64,000 bases of DNA, taken from positions 18,302 to 82,301 of the forward strand of contig JBAYVP010000001.1 in NCBI GenBank assembly GCA_041674485.1. Reading direction: 5' to 3'. The notes under the pieces are model-generated. The model was given only the letters and a program-made list of their open reading frames with translations. It was not told the origin of the DNA and searched no databases. A program made the position numbers and the translations under genes. Source of the DNA: JAGXQV01 sp041674485 (GTDB taxonomy: Bacteria > Pseudomonadota > Gammaproteobacteria > Burkholderiales > Sulfuricellaceae). Each line of letters opens with the position of its first letter. Position 1 is the first letter of the stretch. This document shows positions 1 through 8,160 of this stretch, in pieces.

Positions 1-912
1 ATGAATTTTCCGGCCTATTTTAAAGGATGCACGCTGATCCGAGAAACCCGACTTGAAAAACAGGAGCGAATTGTTAGCATCCGCATTGACGCCTCCGCCC
101 AAATGGAGTCGGCTGCATCCCGCCCGCTGGCCGTATAGCCCCGCTTCGTGGAGCAGCAAATTGGTTGCACCGAATTTTTTGCCCACCTCATCGGCAGCCG
201 ATAAATGGTATTCCAGAATATCCGTGCCTTGCAGAAAAATGGCGGCCGCGACAACCTTGCCCTCGTACAGACTGACCGCGTAGTGTACTCCATCCCATTG
301 GGCGAGCCTGCTGAAGTACTCAGGGGGAAAAAAATAGAAGCTGCTCGCCTTCAGCCCTTCCATGGTTGCGCAATACAAGGGCTGGAAGGCTTCATGAAAG
401 CGCTTTGCAGCCCACCACTCGACACTAAGACCCCGCTTAACCGCCTTGCGAATTGCCGTACGCGCGCGCACCTCATAGCTGGCCAACAAATCGGGCAATT
501 TCAAATCGACCCATACCGTTTCCCGGTCGGCCACCGCTTCGCCGGAAAAAAACCGCCAATTTTCAAGCAATGGATGAAAGCGGACAAACTCCACCAGCAC
601 TCGATGCTCCTCGCACCAGCTTGAATAAGCCTGCCAGGCTTCGGCAAGAAACGCCTGATCGTCAACTGTGGCGACCGGCCCACCATAACCATAAGGGGAC
701 TGGATATCACGATAGGCCGTACCGGGAACCGCTGCGAGATGATAGGCGTGATAAAAAAAATTGTCCCCGTTCTGATAAACAAAAAAAACGGGGGTCAGTT
801 CGCTTGCTCTCGCCGCATCAGCCTGTGCGTAAGCGGGGTGCAGGGAGGGCGCTTGGCGGGCCTCGGGGAGGCGATGAAAAAACGCCAATGCGGCATCAAG
901 GGAGACCTGCAT
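1..912 (-). CDS. FemAB-like GNAT-superfamily acyltransferase (3' end outside window)
   Basis: The minus-strand frame is open for 304 codons from an ATG at 912 to the left edge with no stop, so the C-terminus is missing. The start lies two bases after the neuB stop (TAG-TC-ATG), which makes it the last visible gene of the nonulosonic acid operon. The middle of the protein has the basic pattern of FemAB/BioF2-type acyltransferases (RARTAIRKAVKRGL, about residues 148-161), and a later stretch (LHLGGGVNAD) fits the acyl-CoA-binding GNAT core. Family members transfer acyl or aminoacyl groups to cell-wall or sugar amines. By position it may N-acylate a nonulosonic acid precursor or finished sugar. 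The substrate is inferred from neighbours only. Confidence 0.72.
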   Translation of the reverse strand, partial: MQVSLDAALAFFHRLPEARQAPSLHPAYAQADAARASELTPVFFVYQNGDNFFYHAYHLAAVPGTAYRDIQSPYGYGGPVATVDDQAFLAEAWQAYSSWCEEHRVLVEFVRFHPLLENWRFFSGEAVADRETVWVDLKLPDLLASYEVRARTAIRKAVKRGLSVEWWAAKRFHEAFQPLYCATMEGLKASSFYFFPPEYFSRLAQWDGVHYAVSLYEGKVVAAAIFLQGTDILEYHLSAADEVGKKFGATNLLLHEAGLYGQRAGCSRLHLGGGVNADANNSLLFFKSGFSDQRASFKIGRKIH

Positions 913-914
913 GA

Positions 915-1988
915 CTAAATGGCTTCATCCTGCTGGTAATCCCGCTGGGCAGACGCCCCCATGACATCCCAATAAAACAGTGGGCTCATGCCGCTTCCCG
1001 GTCGCTTGGTGGTCAGATTCTCTTCATTCAGCACTTCCCCTGCCTTGATGTCTCTGGCCGCAACGATACTCTTGCGGGCAATGGCCATATTTTTGCGCTC
1101 GGATGGCGCAGGAATTTTGGAGCCGTTCCCCAGCGCCATTTCCACCTGGCGTATGGCCTTCACCATTTGCGCGAGCTCTTCCGGTTCGAGGGAGGCTTTA
1201 TGGTCGGGGCCGGGGAGGCTGCGGTCGAGGGTGAAGTGTTTTTCAATGACCGTCGCGCCCAGCGCTGTTGCGGCCACGGGAATCGTAATGCCCTCGGTAT
1301 GATCCGAGTAGCCGACAGGCAGCCCAAATGCGTGGCTCATGGTTTGCATGACCCGCAGGTTGACTTCTCCTACCGGCGCTGGATATTCGGTCGTGCAGTG
1401 CAGCAGGGTGACTTTTTCGCGCAACGCTTCCTGTCCATCACCGGAAAAATACGCCTGCATGAAATCGTTGTGGAAAGGTCGCGCATCCAACTGGGTGTAG
1501 CCAAAAGCGAGCACGCCCAATGCCTGCTCGACATCCCCAAGTGTGCTCATGCCGGTGGAAAGAATCACCGGTTTGCCCGTCCGGGCAATTTTCAGCAATA
1601 AAGGGGCATTGGTGATTTCACCGGAAGGTATTTTCAGCATCGGGACATCGAGCTCATCCACCAGCAGGTCCACACTTTGCAGATCAAAGGGCGTGGAGAG
1701 GAACTGAATGCCACGTTTTGCACAGTGCGCAACCAATGCGCGGTGCGCCGCACCGTCGAGTTCGAGCTTTTTGACCATTTCAAGCTGGCTTTCATCGCCG
1801 CCCGTGGTTTTTGCCTGATATTCCGCTTTTACGGCAAAGCGGCTGATCACCGCCTCGGACTTGAAGGTCTGGAACTTTACTGCATCGGCACCCGCTTCGG
1901 CAGCGGCATCGATCAGCTGCAGCGCCATGTCCAAAGAGCCGTTATGGTTGACGCCGGCTTCGGCAATAATAAATACTCTGTTTGTCAT
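915..1988 (-). CDS. neuB: N-acetylneuraminate/legionaminate synthase (NeuB/LegI family)
   Basis: This 357-residue protein condenses phosphoenolpyruvate with a C6 amino sugar (ManNAc or the 2,4-diacetamido analogue) to make a nine-carbon nonulosonic acid in the cytoplasm. The TIM-barrel half begins with EAGVNHNG (residues 10-17) and carries HCTTEYPAP (197-205), GYSDHTEG (226-233) and EKHFTLDR (249-256), all typical of NeuB. The last 70 residues form the SAF (antifreeze-like) domain that lids the active site. Length is normal. The start overlaps the stop of the DegT-like gene by ATGA (1985-1988), so the two are translationally coupled. With legB and legC upstream the product is more likely legionaminic acid than neuraminic acid, but sequence alone cannot settle the substrate. 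Confidence 0.93.
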   Translation of the reverse strand: MTNRVFIIAEAGVNHNGSLDMALQLIDAAAEAGADAVKFQTFKSEAVISRFAVKAEYQAKTTGGDESQLEMVKKLELDGAAHRALVAHCAKRGIQFLSTPFDLQSVDLLVDELDVPMLKIPSGEITNAPLLLKIARTGKPVILSTGMSTLGDVEQALGVLAFGYTQLDARPFHNDFMQAYFSGDGQEALREKVTLLHCTTEYPAPVGEVNLRVMQTMSHAFGLPVGYSDHTEGITIPVAATALGATVIEKHFTLDRSLPGPDHKASLEPEELAQMVKAIRQVEMALGNGSKIPAPSERKNMAIARKSIVAARDIKAGEVLNEENLTTKRPGSGMSPLFYWDVMGASAQRDYQQDEAI

Positions 1989-3085
1989 GTGGATTGGGTA
2001 TTAAAAAAATCTTTGAGGCATTCAACAAAATAATCCATCGCCTCTGCGCCCAGCCGCTGGTCAATGGGCAGGGTGAGCATTGAGCTGCTCAGTGAGCTTT
2101 CTGCCGGAAACAAATCTTTCTGCTGTTGCGCGAGATGATCCAGAGGCCAGTGAATCGGGCAATAAATGCTTTTCGTCCGAAGATAATTACGCAGTTTATC
2201 CCGTTGGTCATTATGCACCAAAACAGGCAATCCAAGGGGGGTTTCCCCGTTGTCCAGTGATTCCTTAAAGAGCGGCGTCAGCCATTTTCCGGTCAAATTT
2301 TCCCTTGCCAGGTGCTGATGCATCTCCTCCCAGTTTCTCCTTCTCGCCTGGCAAATGGCAGGAATGTCATTACGCTCCATCAGATAACCGGATAGCCAGG
2401 ATATTTCGGCGGGATGGATAGCGGCATCCAGACGTTTTTCCGTATCCTTAAATAAATGCAGGAACATCTCGTCCGGGGCAAATTGCCGCAGCAATTTTCC
2501 GACAAACCGGCCGGATACAAACGCCTCATCGGCCTTGCCAACATGGCTTTCGCAAGGCGTGTTGCTGGCCAGCAATGCACCATCCGGCTGCGCCAGAAAC
2601 TTGCGATAACTGGTAAAGGCATAATCGCCGATATCCCCGACATTGCTGTTCAGGCTAGCCTGCACACAATCTTCCAGTACGAAGGCACCGCCATTTCCGG
2701 GCATCGAATTCAGCCAATCTATTATTGGTCTATTCCTGAAACCAAAGTAATGGATAAACAGGAACGTCTCGCCATCGGCCAGATTTGGCGGCAAACCTGC
2801 CGGGGATTGCAGGTCCGGCCCCATTGAATAAAATCGGATTGCGAATTCCAGTTCGGCAAATGGCGCAATAACGGACGGGCAGCAATAGGCAGGCAGCCAG
2901 GCTTGTTTTTTCCCGCCCTGTCGGATAATTTCCTGCAGCGCCAGATGGATCGCGGAGCGACCGGTATCGGCCCAAAGCAGAAAAGGTTTTGGCAGAGTCA
3001 GCTCGTGGCGCAAGACGGGGGCCGCGAGTTGCTCCAGGCCGATTTCCAGTTCCCCGCCGATGCGATAAGACGGTTGCGGCATCAT
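1985..3085 (-). CDS. DegT/DnrJ/EryC1-like PLP-dependent aminotransferase-family protein
   Basis: The 366-residue protein has a diverged DegT/DnrJ/EryC1 fold. LEDCVQA (about 137-143) sits where the family has EDAAQA, and TSYRKFLAQPDGALL (158-172) corresponds to the PLP-lysine segment, with Lys162 as the likely Schiff-base residue. The gene lies between neuC (six-base gap) and neuB (ATGA overlap), so it belongs to the same operon. A second, more canonical aminotransferase (8161-9375) already fits the LegC step, so this one probably acts on another sugar or on a late modification of the nonulosonic acid. A non-transaminating relative is also possible. Two adjacent ATG codons (3085, 3082) could serve as start. 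Confidence 0.7.
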   Translation of the reverse strand: MMPQPSYRIGGELEIGLEQLAAPVLRHELTLPKPFLLWADTGRSAIHLALQEIIRQGGKKQAWLPAYCCPSVIAPFAELEFAIRFYSMGPDLQSPAGLPPNLADGETFLFIHYFGFRNRPIIDWLNSMPGNGGAFVLEDCVQASLNSNVGDIGDYAFTSYRKFLAQPDGALLASNTPCESHVGKADEAFVSGRFVGKLLRQFAPDEMFLHLFKDTEKRLDAAIHPAEISWLSGYLMERNDIPAICQARRRNWEEMHQHLARENLTGKWLTPLFKESLDNGETPLGLPVLVHNDQRDKLRNYLRTKSIYCPIHWPLDHLAQQQKDLFPAESSLSSSMLTLPIDQRLGAEAMDYFVECLKDFFNTQST

Positions 3086-3091
3086 TCGGCC

Positions 3092-4252
3092 TCAACCGGG
3101 CAAATCATAAAAATGTTTGGCGGAGGAACTGCCGAGTGAAACCTCCTTGAGGTAACGCTTGATCTGCGCCGAGGCATCGCAGTTTCCGTAAAGCGACTCT
3201 GTTTCCGCGAGCTTGCGTTCGAACTCATCGGAAAGCGCCAAGGCAATTGCTTGGGCAATTTCATCTGCATCTTCGCGGCAATTGATAATGGATTCGGCCA
3301 TTAACCGGCCCGTTTGCCGGTTACCGATATTGACGGTTGGCTTCTTGATGGCGGGCGCCTCTACGATGCCGCTGGAGGAATTGCCCACCACCGCATCGCA
3401 ATGCCGCATCGCGCTGAGGTAGCGCAATTGCCCAAGCGAGGTAGCGGCAAGCACCCGTTCAGGATTTGCGGCCGCGTAGGCATCGACCATTCTGGACAGG
3501 ATTCTTCCCCCTGCATCGGCATTGGGTTTGGTCAGGATTACTTTTGCCTGCGGAAAGCGGTCCAGCGCTTGGATAAGCTCTTCCATGCCTTTTTCCGGCG
3601 CGACATGACCCAATGTTGCCGGGTGATACGTCACCAGGAATGTCGGGGCGGACAGCTGAAACCCGAGCGACTCTCCCAGCTCCTTTTTTGACAGCAGCTT
3701 CAGGCGCTCGAAATTATCCAGCCCCGGATCGCCGCAATTGACCACCCGCTCCGGAGACTCTCCCATCTGGATTACGCGCTTACGGTAACTCTCGGCGGCC
3801 ACAAAATGGAAATTCGACAATTTGCTGATGGCATGCCGGATGCTATCGTCAATCGCTCCTTCGGTAATCTCACCGCCGGAAATATGTGCAATCGGAATAT
3901 TGGCCACTAGTGCCGCCTGGCTTGCTGCCAGTATTTCGAACCTGTCTCCCAGCACCACCAGAATGTCCGGGCGCAAACGGTCGAGCGCATCCGCGAGACC
4001 AATCATGCCCAGCCCCATGGATTTGGCGATGCCAACGGCGGTATCGCTGGACAATAGCATTTCCACTTTGGCATCAATGGCAAAACCATCCGCCTCAATC
4101 GCCTGGTAGGTCAAGCCGAATTCCGGCGACAGGTGCATGCCCGTGGCAATGATCTGAAGCTGCAATTCAGGATCAGCCTGAATTTCCTTCATGAGCCAGT
4201 ACAGCAGCCCGTATTCGGCGCGGCTGCCGGTGACGATGCAAATTTTTCTCAT
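3092..4252 (-). CDS. neuC: Hydrolysing UDP-GlcNAc 2-epimerase (NeuC/LegG family)
   Basis: The protein has 386 residues, the usual length for NeuC/LegG. These cytoplasmic enzymes cleave the nucleotide from UDP-GlcNAc, or from a nucleotide-linked diacetamido sugar, with inversion at C2. This makes ManNAc or the legionaminate precursor used by NeuB. Diagnostic segments are TGSRAEYGLL near the N-terminus (8-17), LGDRFE (101-106), HISGGEITEGAIDDSIRH (123-140) and the nucleotide-binding GNSSSGIVEAP near residue 295. The ATG overlaps the stop of the upstream ORF6N gene as ATGA. A decayed copy of the first 21 codons lies on the far side of the ORF6N gene (4811-4873). Confidence 0.93.
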   Translation of the reverse strand: MRKICIVTGSRAEYGLLYWLMKEIQADPELQLQIIATGMHLSPEFGLTYQAIEADGFAIDAKVEMLLSSDTAVGIAKSMGLGMIGLADALDRLRPDILVVLGDRFEILAASQAALVANIPIAHISGGEITEGAIDDSIRHAISKLSNFHFVAAESYRKRVIQMGESPERVVNCGDPGLDNFERLKLLSKKELGESLGFQLSAPTFLVTYHPATLGHVAPEKGMEELIQALDRFPQAKVILTKPNADAGGRILSRMVDAYAAANPERVLAATSLGQLRYLSAMRHCDAVVGNSSSGIVEAPAIKKPTVNIGNRQTGRLMAESIINCREDADEIAQAIALALSDEFERKLAETESLYGNCDASAQIKRYLKEVSLGSSSAKHFYDLPG

Positions 4253-4797
4253 TGGTTTTTCTTCTTTATCGTGTGCTTGAACTTCAGAACCGCGAAGTTC
4301 AGTTCGATTGATGTTTCCGTGTCGCTTGTATGCAAATCGTCGTCGAAAATTTCGGCAATTAGCTCCCCGCTCTTTTGCATGAGTGATTTTTGTTCGGCTT
4401 TATCTTGAACTGCTGATAACTCTTTGATGCTTCTGGACAGCTCTCTGATTTTTGAGAAAGTCTCTATGATGGAAAGCGTTGCCTGTATTGCCTGGGAGCT
4501 TTTCAGGATGGTGGCAAGCATATACAGCCCTTTTTCGGCAAACGCTTTTGGATTTACCGTTGAGTGCTTGAGCTTGTCGAACCGGTGGAAATTTTCCACC
4601 AGTTCATTTTTTTCAGCCTTAGAAAGTTCGATGATATATCCAGCAGGGAACTTATCAGGATTATTTGTAACGGCTTTATTGATATCTCTCGTCTCAACCC
4701 CATAGATTTGAGCTATATCACTATCAAGCAAAAAGCTCAGCCCTCTTATCTCGATGATCAGCTCTTTTAGATTTTCTATTTTCACTATATTCGTCAT
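4249..4797 (-). CDS. ORF6N-domain DNA-binding protein
   Basis: This 182-residue protein begins with an ORF6N-type domain (about 8-95; FLLDSDIAQIYGVETRDINKA, followed by FPAGYIIELS and later KGLYMLATIL). Such domains occur in phage antirepressor-like regulators and in accessory islands. The C-terminal half is helical and charged, with a possible coiled coil (about 110-155). Visible base composition is more AT-rich than the flanking sugar genes, which suits recent acquisition. The stop codon overlaps the neuC ATG (ATGA), so transcripts and ribosomes probably run from this gene into neuC. It lies between a decayed 5' copy of neuC and intact neuC. Its role is unknown; regulator or orphan toxin-antitoxin component are both possible. 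Confidence 0.82.
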   Translation of the reverse strand: MTNIVKIENLKELIIEIRGLSFLLDSDIAQIYGVETRDINKAVTNNPDKFPAGYIIELSKAEKNELVENFHRFDKLKHSTVNPKAFAEKGLYMLATILKSSQAIQATLSIIETFSKIRELSRSIKELSAVQDKAEQKSLMQKSGELIAEIFDDDLHTSDTETSIELNFAVLKFKHTIKKKNQ

Positions 4798-4810
4798 GTC
4801 ACTTCATCTC

Positions 4811-4873
4811 CCATAATGGCAGACCCTATTCGGCCCGGCTGCCGGTGACGATGCAAATTTTTCGTTTTGCCAT
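4811..4873 (-). pseudogene. Decayed copy of the 5' end of neuC
   Basis: Reading down from an ATG at 4873 gives MAKRKICIVTGSRAE and then TAG where intact neuC has TAC (Tyr). After the stop, GGT CTG and a final TGG still align with codons 15, 16 and 19 of intact neuC. About 28 consecutive bases (codons for KICIVTGSR) are identical to the intact gene apart from third positions at the edges. The fragment starts five bases after the stop of the sialidase-like gene, a typical operon spacing, so it looks like the original neuC start. The ORF6N gene follows 13 bases later. Confidence 0.85.
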
Positions 4874-4878
4874 AACTC

Positions 4879-5973
4879 TCAGGTCGGTTCGTTGGAGTAC
4901 AAATATTCCAGTGTCAGTCTGCGAATACAAAGATCCTGCAATACGCCGCCGCCCACTCCGCCAAAATTATACGCCAGCAGAACCGCATCGCCGGAAAAAT
5001 GGATCGCGGTGTAGCAATATCCCCGGCGTGGATCGCTTTCCAGCAGTTTATGATGCTTCCAGGTCAGACCCTCATTGCCGCTGATTGCGGCAACCAGCGG
5101 TGTGCGGCCCCAACTGGATTTCAAGTAAAATTTCCCCAGCTTCCAGCGTCGGCTGTAATCGTTCCACACGGCCAGCAAGTCGCCGGTCGCCGGAATCCGC
5201 TTGATGGACAACGCGGAACAGGGTGAAAGAAATTTTGATGCCTGTGGCGGAGTCCACGTCCTGCCCCGGGTGCTGGAGGACATTTCCCACTGCCTGCCGG
5301 TGTCGGTGCGCGCCCACGCATAGAGCGAGCCGTCTTTCAGTTCAACCAAGCCTGGCTCCTGCATACCGGATTTGTTTCTGACCGGCAACCCCCACCAGTC
5401 GTCAGACTCATGCCAGGTTTCCCCTTCATCATCCGAGTAATAAAACAATGTTATTGCGCGCCAATCCGCTTCATTTTGTGCCTCGATCCGGCCTGTTTTA
5501 GTGGGGCGATGGTAGGCAGCAGGAATCACGATGCGGCCATTGCCAAGCTGGATAACGCGATCATTGTTAACCACAAAATATCCCGGTGCAGCAATGCAGT
5601 GTGAGGGTTCGCTCCATGTCATCCCCTCGTCCGCCGAGGTGCGCATCAGCAGAGTGCAATCGTGCAGATGATTTTTTCTCAGATAAAAAAGGGCAATCCG
5701 GCCGCTATGCAAGCGCAGCAGCGATGGGCTCATGACGTTAAAACCGCCCTCGTTGCGCACCAGCACCCGGCGTCTTGCCGACCAGGATCGCCCTTCGTCG
5801 CCGGAATAAATAGCCGAGATGGTGGCAGGCGCATTATCGTTCCAGCTGTTCCCGTCATAACGGCTATAGGCAAACAGGATTCGCCCATCCGAAAGAGTAA
5901 TGAACGCGCCTTCTGAATTGCGCGGATTTCCTTTTTTGTGGTTGAGCGTCAGCGTAATTTCGGATTCCATCAT
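4879..5973 (-). CDS. BNR/Asp-box (sialidase-like) beta-propeller protein
   Basis: The protein of about 364 residues contains five Asp-box motifs (S-x-D/N-x-G-x-T/S-W): SGDEGRSW (58-65), SADEGMTW, SDDEGETW, SSTRGRTW and SGNEGLTW (299-306), with spacing expected of a six-bladed sialidase-type propeller. There is no signal peptide, so it should be cytoplasmic, unlike secreted sialidases. Within a nonulosonic acid synthesis cluster it might trim, hydrate or recycle sugar intermediates, or act as a non-catalytic fold; this is inference. The frame opens GTG-ATG-ATG at 5976-5970 and the ATG at 5973 was taken. A 5' fragment of a close relative lies at 6835-6914, beyond the vapBC pair. Confidence 0.82.
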   Translation of the reverse strand: MMESEITLTLNHKKGNPRNSEGAFITLSDGRILFAYSRYDGNSWNDNAPATISAIYSGDEGRSWSARRRVLVRNEGGFNVMSPSLLRLHSGRIALFYLRKNHLHDCTLLMRTSADEGMTWSEPSHCIAAPGYFVVNNDRVIQLGNGRIVIPAAYHRPTKTGRIEAQNEADWRAITLFYYSDDEGETWHESDDWWGLPVRNKSGMQEPGLVELKDGSLYAWARTDTGRQWEMSSSTRGRTWTPPQASKFLSPCSALSIKRIPATGDLLAVWNDYSRRWKLGKFYLKSSWGRTPLVAAISGNEGLTWKHHKLLESDPRRGYCYTAIHFSGDAVLLAYNFGGVGGGVLQDLCIRRLTLEYLYSNEPT

Positions 5974-6034
5974 CACTTTATCTGTGTTCGCTCATGCCGG
6001 TTCAATTCGACTGTGCAAGGAAGCCCGTGAAGCA

Positions 6035-6466
6035 TTACGAGAGTGTTACGAGATGCTTGGGCAACGCCTTGCCAACAGCATCAAGAGGGATGCCGCGATC
6101 CAACGTAACAAATCTTCCACCTTGCCGGACGGCGAGAGCCAACAGATAAACATCGGTTACGTGCCGGGAACTCAGAACCTTCTCCCATATCAGGCAGCCG
6201 GGATGCAGCAGGCTGGTGGAATCCGGCCAAAAAACATGAGACGGATGCTGGGTCGCTTCTGTTAGCCGCCCTGCCACTTGTGCGGCAGGAACAGTGTTGG
6301 GATAGCCCGGTTGAGAAAGAATTCGAATACATCCGTTTTGAGTTATCGGGCACGAAGCCCAACCTTCATCAATATGTTTACCAAGCCAATCCGTTACCAA
6401 GCCATGATGTATATGGCTGCCATCAAGCAGTGCGATCAAAACATTGACGTCCAATAACGCACGCAT
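6035..6466 (-). CDS. vapC: PIN-domain toxin VapC
   Basis: The 143-residue PIN-domain protein has the conserved acidic residues expected of a VapC ribonuclease: LLDVNVLIALLD at the N-terminus, VTDVYLLALA around residue 104 and FVTLDRGI near 119. Family members cleave tRNA or other structured RNA when freed from antitoxin. The ATG shares one base with the antitoxin stop (TAATG at 6468-6464), the usual antitoxin-first arrangement. The pair separates the sialidase-like gene from a decayed 5' copy of a related gene, so it appears to be an inserted module. The toxin looks complete. Confidence 0.88.
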   Translation of the reverse strand: MRALLDVNVLIALLDGSHIHHGLVTDWLGKHIDEGWASCPITQNGCIRILSQPGYPNTVPAAQVAGRLTEATQHPSHVFWPDSTSLLHPGCLIWEKVLSSRHVTDVYLLALAVRQGGRFVTLDRGIPLDAVGKALPKHLVTLS

Positions 6467-6723
6467 TACACGCCTTCAGCTTCACGCAGGCGATTGACCA
6501 AATCATTCGTCACGACAGCCTTACCCGCAGGGAAAGGGCGAAAACCCGCGATGGTTCGAGGTTCCGAACCCGCATTTTCTGATGTGGCGGAACTTCCCGG
6601 CTGCCCCGTCAACACCCGCCGCAGCAGGTGAGAGACGACCTGCCCGGCCGATAAGTTCTGACACCTGGCGAGTTCTTTTGCCGCCAACAGCACATCCTCA
6701 TCGATATCTAACGTAGTTCTCAT
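6466..6723 (-). CDS. vapB: Ribbon-helix-helix antitoxin VapB
   Basis: This 85-residue protein has an N-terminal strand and helix of the ribbon-helix-helix type (MRTTLDIDEDVLLAAKELA, 1-19). It continues with a disordered, Gly/Pro-rich linker and a C-terminal toxin-wrapping segment. It should neutralise the adjacent PIN toxin and repress the operon as a dimer. The start ATG at 6723 was preferred to an in-frame GTG six bases earlier because the MRTTLDI start is conserved in the family. An inverted repeat suited to autoregulation lies upstream (6752-6767). Confidence 0.86.
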   Translation of the reverse strand: MRTTLDIDEDVLLAAKELARCQNLSAGQVVSHLLRRVLTGQPGSSATSENAGSEPRTIAGFRPFPAGKAVVTNDLVNRLREAEGV

Positions 6724-6751
6724 TATCACGCCCGCATCTAATTTGATGATG

Positions 6752-6767
6752 TGATGCTACAGCATCA
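6752..6767 (-). promoter_or_regulatory. Candidate VapB operator
   Basis: A perfect inverted repeat, TGATGCT-AC-AGCATCA, sits about 30 bases upstream of the vapB start. Ribbon-helix-helix antitoxins bind short palindromes of this kind, so it is a reasonable autoregulatory site. Binding itself is inferred. Confidence 0.5.
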
Positions 6768-6834
6768 AGATGCAAATCGCAACATCCACTTGAGGCAAGA
6801 AAGAATGGGTTTGTGTCAACACGATGGTTTGGGG

Positions 6835-6914
6835 GGCTATAGACAAACAGGATTCGTCCATCCAAAAGAGTAATGAACGCGCCTTCTGAATTGCGCGGGT
6901 TTCCGTTCTTCGGA
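6835..6914 (-). pseudogene. 5' fragment of a second BNR/sialidase-like gene
   Basis: About 80 bases match the 5' part of the sialidase-like gene (5862-5941) with roughly eight or nine substitutions. The minus strand reads KNGNPRNSEGAFITLLDGR and then ILFVYS, against KKGNPRNSEGAFITLSDGR and ILFAYS in the intact gene. The fragment begins directly after the stop codon of the methyltransferase gene (6915-6917) and runs out before the vapBC module. It lacks a start codon and cannot be functional. Confidence 0.88.
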
Positions 6915-8138
6915 TTAATACTTGGTAATCAATAGATCAAACATCCGGCGTTTGTCTTGTCCCAAACGCATATTGAGAATTTTGAACGAGCCAACATCCA
7001 ACTCTCTGATCATGGACTCCAATAATGGAATATCTATCCAGAATACATTTTCTGCTATGAACATCGTTTTATAGAGCCAACGTAACGGTTCCTGTGCAGC
7101 CTTTTCAAAAGCATGCTTTACCGACATCTCCGCAGAAGAAATATCGTAATTGTTCGACACGAGACAGCGCCCGCCCGGATTCAGGGCGCTAACGAGATTA
7201 TGGATTGCTGCTTGTAAAGCCGGCTGCGACTTAAAGGCTGGCGTAACACTAGACATTAGAATCTTGTCAAAGGTGAGGCCAAGTCCTTGGCTGGTAATAT
7301 CAGACACCATGAAGTTTATATTCATGGAAGATTTCAAATTGTTTTGAGCAGCAGCAACCAACTCCGGCGACCTGTCGGTAAGCGTAACTTTTTCAACATA
7401 TTTGCTCAAACGCTCGGCAAATAGACCGCCGGCGCCGCCGACATCAACGACACTATCCGCTTTTGCAAGCCGAAGCGTTTTCCGAATGTAGGCAAACTCT
7501 TTATCAACTGCTACCAAGTTTGAGCCAAATCGCTGAGATTGACCCAATATAGAATCAGAACTCAAGACATGGTTTAAGCCATACCATTCTCCTTTTTCTT
7601 TATGCGGAGAAATTGATTCTCTAAAAGCGGGGAGATACTCTTCAAGCGCCTCCCCAATCCTTCCGCTGCGGGCCAACAGATAGGCGCGTATCTTCTTGTA
7701 ATTGTGATCAAGACCAAGCTCGTGAATATAGTCCTTTAATTGCGCCGATAAGCTGTCAAATTCGGTAAGCGATAAAGTGAGATTGCCAGCAATCTTGCAT
7801 TCAATCACGCTGGCCAAGCTGCTAAGATCTTCCGGAACAATTGCGGCCAGCCTTCTGTAAATTTTTTCCGCCTCTTCGTACTTGCCAAGCGATTTGTACG
7901 AAAAGGCCAATATTCTGCATAGCTGAGCATTATCAAGATACGCCGCATGCTGGTTCAGTATATGGTGGATTACCTCAACCGCCTGAACGAATTCCCCTTT
8001 TTGCCGGTGAATTTCTGCAAGCAGGATCAATGCATCTATCGGAACATTAGGGTTGGCATCCGCAATTAATTGCCGCACCTCTTGCTCTGCTCCAGCCAAG
8101 TTGCCCTCATTCAGCAAATTCACTACGCCCACAAGCAT
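6915..8138 (-). CDS. TPR-repeat protein with class I SAM-dependent methyltransferase domain
   Basis: The 407-residue protein has an N-terminal helical half (about 1-170) with tetratricopeptide-like repeats, for example LCRILAFSYKSLGKYEEAEK (73-92). A class I methyltransferase domain follows. Motif I is VVDVGGAGG (230-238), an acidic strand end lies in LTDRSPE, and a later NPGG turn is typical of the fold. Such fusions are common in surface-glycan clusters. It may O- or N-methylate a nonulosonic acid or another glycan residue, with the TPRs recruiting a partner; that role is inferred. The gene is more AT-rich than its legC neighbour, 22 bases upstream. Confidence 0.78.
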   Translation of the reverse strand: MLVGVVNLLNEGNLAGAEQEVRQLIADANPNVPIDALILLAEIHRQKGEFVQAVEVIHHILNQHAAYLDNAQLCRILAFSYKSLGKYEEAEKIYRRLAAIVPEDLSSLASVIECKIAGNLTLSLTEFDSLSAQLKDYIHELGLDHNYKKIRAYLLARSGRIGEALEEYLPAFRESISPHKEKGEWYGLNHVLSSDSILGQSQRFGSNLVAVDKEFAYIRKTLRLAKADSVVDVGGAGGLFAERLSKYVEKVTLTDRSPELVAAAQNNLKSSMNINFMVSDITSQGLGLTFDKILMSSVTPAFKSQPALQAAIHNLVSALNPGGRCLVSNNYDISSAEMSVKHAFEKAAQEPLRWLYKTMFIAENVFWIDIPLLESMIRELDVGSFKILNMRLGQDKRRMFDLLITKY

Positions 8139-8160
8139 TGCTTACCTTTTCGAATGATCA

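Noticed and set aside
453..914. 153-codon plus-strand frame near the left edge
   Set aside because: It is antisense to the FemAB-like gene, which runs off the window edge and has family motifs.
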